Source: CAZXTR01 sp964643615 (GTDB taxonomy: Bacteria > Pseudomonadota > Alphaproteobacteria > CAAHEQ01 > UBA3637). From it: a stretch of 31,568 bases of DNA. Made by a program: the position numbers and the translations under genes. This document shows, piece by piece, positions 31,253 through 31,568 of the stretch (within the stretch, counting starts at the first letter, position 1; each line of letters begins with the position of its first letter). A model generated the notes under the pieces. It ran no database searches. It was not told the origin of the DNA and saw nothing but the letters and a program-made list of their open reading frames with translations. The stretch covers positions 1 through 31,568 of the forward strand of contig CAZXTR010000009.1 of the NCBI GenBank assembly GCA_964643615.1. The letters are read 5' to 3'.

Positions 31253-31568
31253 GTGCGCAAATTCCCTTAAATTTGCCTTATCAAAGTTCAAAAACAGCCG
31301 AAGACTTTTTAGTGTCGGATGCAAATAAAGATGCTTTTTCATGGGTAAAAGCTGACTGTCCTCCGTTCTCTATAGCTTTGATTTTAGGAGAAGCTGGGTG
31401 TGGAAAAACACATCTAGCGCATATTTTTTCTCCTGTCGTTATTCAAGGGAGTGAATTAGATGAAGCTGTTTTGTCTTGTTTGTCTCCGAGAATTGCTGTT
31501 GATAATGTGGAGTCTGCCCCTGAAGTCGTTTTGTTTCATTTATACAATATAGCAAAAGAACAACAAGT
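31249..31568 (+). CDS. hdaA: DnaA-related regulator HdaA (5' part; runs off the window)
   Basis: Hda/HdaA promotes hydrolysis of ATP on DnaA after replication starts. The 106 visible codons begin with the sliding-clamp binding motif QIPLNLPYQ and continue with AEDFLVSDAN. The Walker A loop is GEAGCGKTHLAH (about residues 47-58) and the Walker B is IAVDNVE (82-88). The form of the clamp motif and the position after perM fit the alphaproteobacterial hdaA. Sensor motifs and the C-terminal end lie outside the window. Confidence 0.93.
   Translation, partial: MSAQIPLNLPYQSSKTAEDFLVSDANKDAFSWVKADCPPFSIALILGEAGCGKTHLAHIFSPVVIQGSELDEAVLSCLSPRIAVDNVESAPEVVLFHLYNIAKEQQ

Overview
The window is an AT-rich stretch of an alphaproteobacterial chromosome. 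The order rpsB-tsf-pyrH-frr-uppS-cdsA-rseP-bamA-ompH-lpxD-fabZ-lpxA-lpxI is the classical alphaproteobacterial arrangement. LpxI instead of LpxH, the zinc-ligand-free 41-residue L36 and the DUF2066-perM-hdaA trio point the same way. The low GC content, several decaying gene remnants and short hypothetical genes suggest a host-associated lineage (Holosporales- or Rickettsiales-like), but the order cannot be fixed from this sequence alone.

Layout. Positions 1-11433, all on the minus strand, hold thirteen genes packed with overlaps or gaps of a few bases. They run from translation (rpsB, tsf, frr) and UMP kinase (pyrH) to envelope building: undecaprenyl carrier (uppS), phospholipid (cdsA), site-2 protease (rseP), outer-membrane protein assembly (bamA, ompH) and lipid A (lpxD, fabZ, lpxA, lpxI). 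A run of 100 Ns interrupts bamA and its length is not the true size of the missing DNA. Positions 11801-13115 (+) hold a small membrane protein with a possibly leaderless start and a D-lactate-dehydrogenase-like enzyme; thyX meets the latter tail to tail. thyX and galE diverge from back-to-back promoters. Positions 14840-15280 hold no intact gene, only a decayed reading frame with a G9 tract and inverted repeats. lysS and a small membrane protein follow on the minus strand; then, on plus, a polytopic membrane protein, an RNA m5U methyltransferase and rpmJ with a clear promoter and terminator.

Positions 19652-21665 hold two poorly characterised minus-strand genes (a secreted or anchored protein and a thymidylate-kinase-like protein lacking its P-loop), short plus-strand frames and tRNA-Lys(CUU). 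The tRNA modification pair mnmE-mnmG sits at 21754-24928 behind a small membrane gene with a good promoter. Positions 25220-26056 are a graveyard: an Xre-type regulator broken by a frameshift, a deletion and two stop codons, its detached C-terminal segment, and a small gene overlapping an orphan reading frame; a 12-bp palindrome over the dead regulator's promoter survives. Lnt and a HIT protein (minus) diverge from ndk (plus), and DUF2066, a PerM-like permease and the start of hdaA complete the window.

No CRISPR array, insertion sequence, prophage or biosynthetic cluster was seen. I did not find a convincing new multi-gene system. The most interesting points are the membrane-anchored OmpH, the degenerate kinase, the altered ThyX signature, the hairpin that would trap the 3' end of tRNA-Lys, and the regulator remnant with its palindrome.
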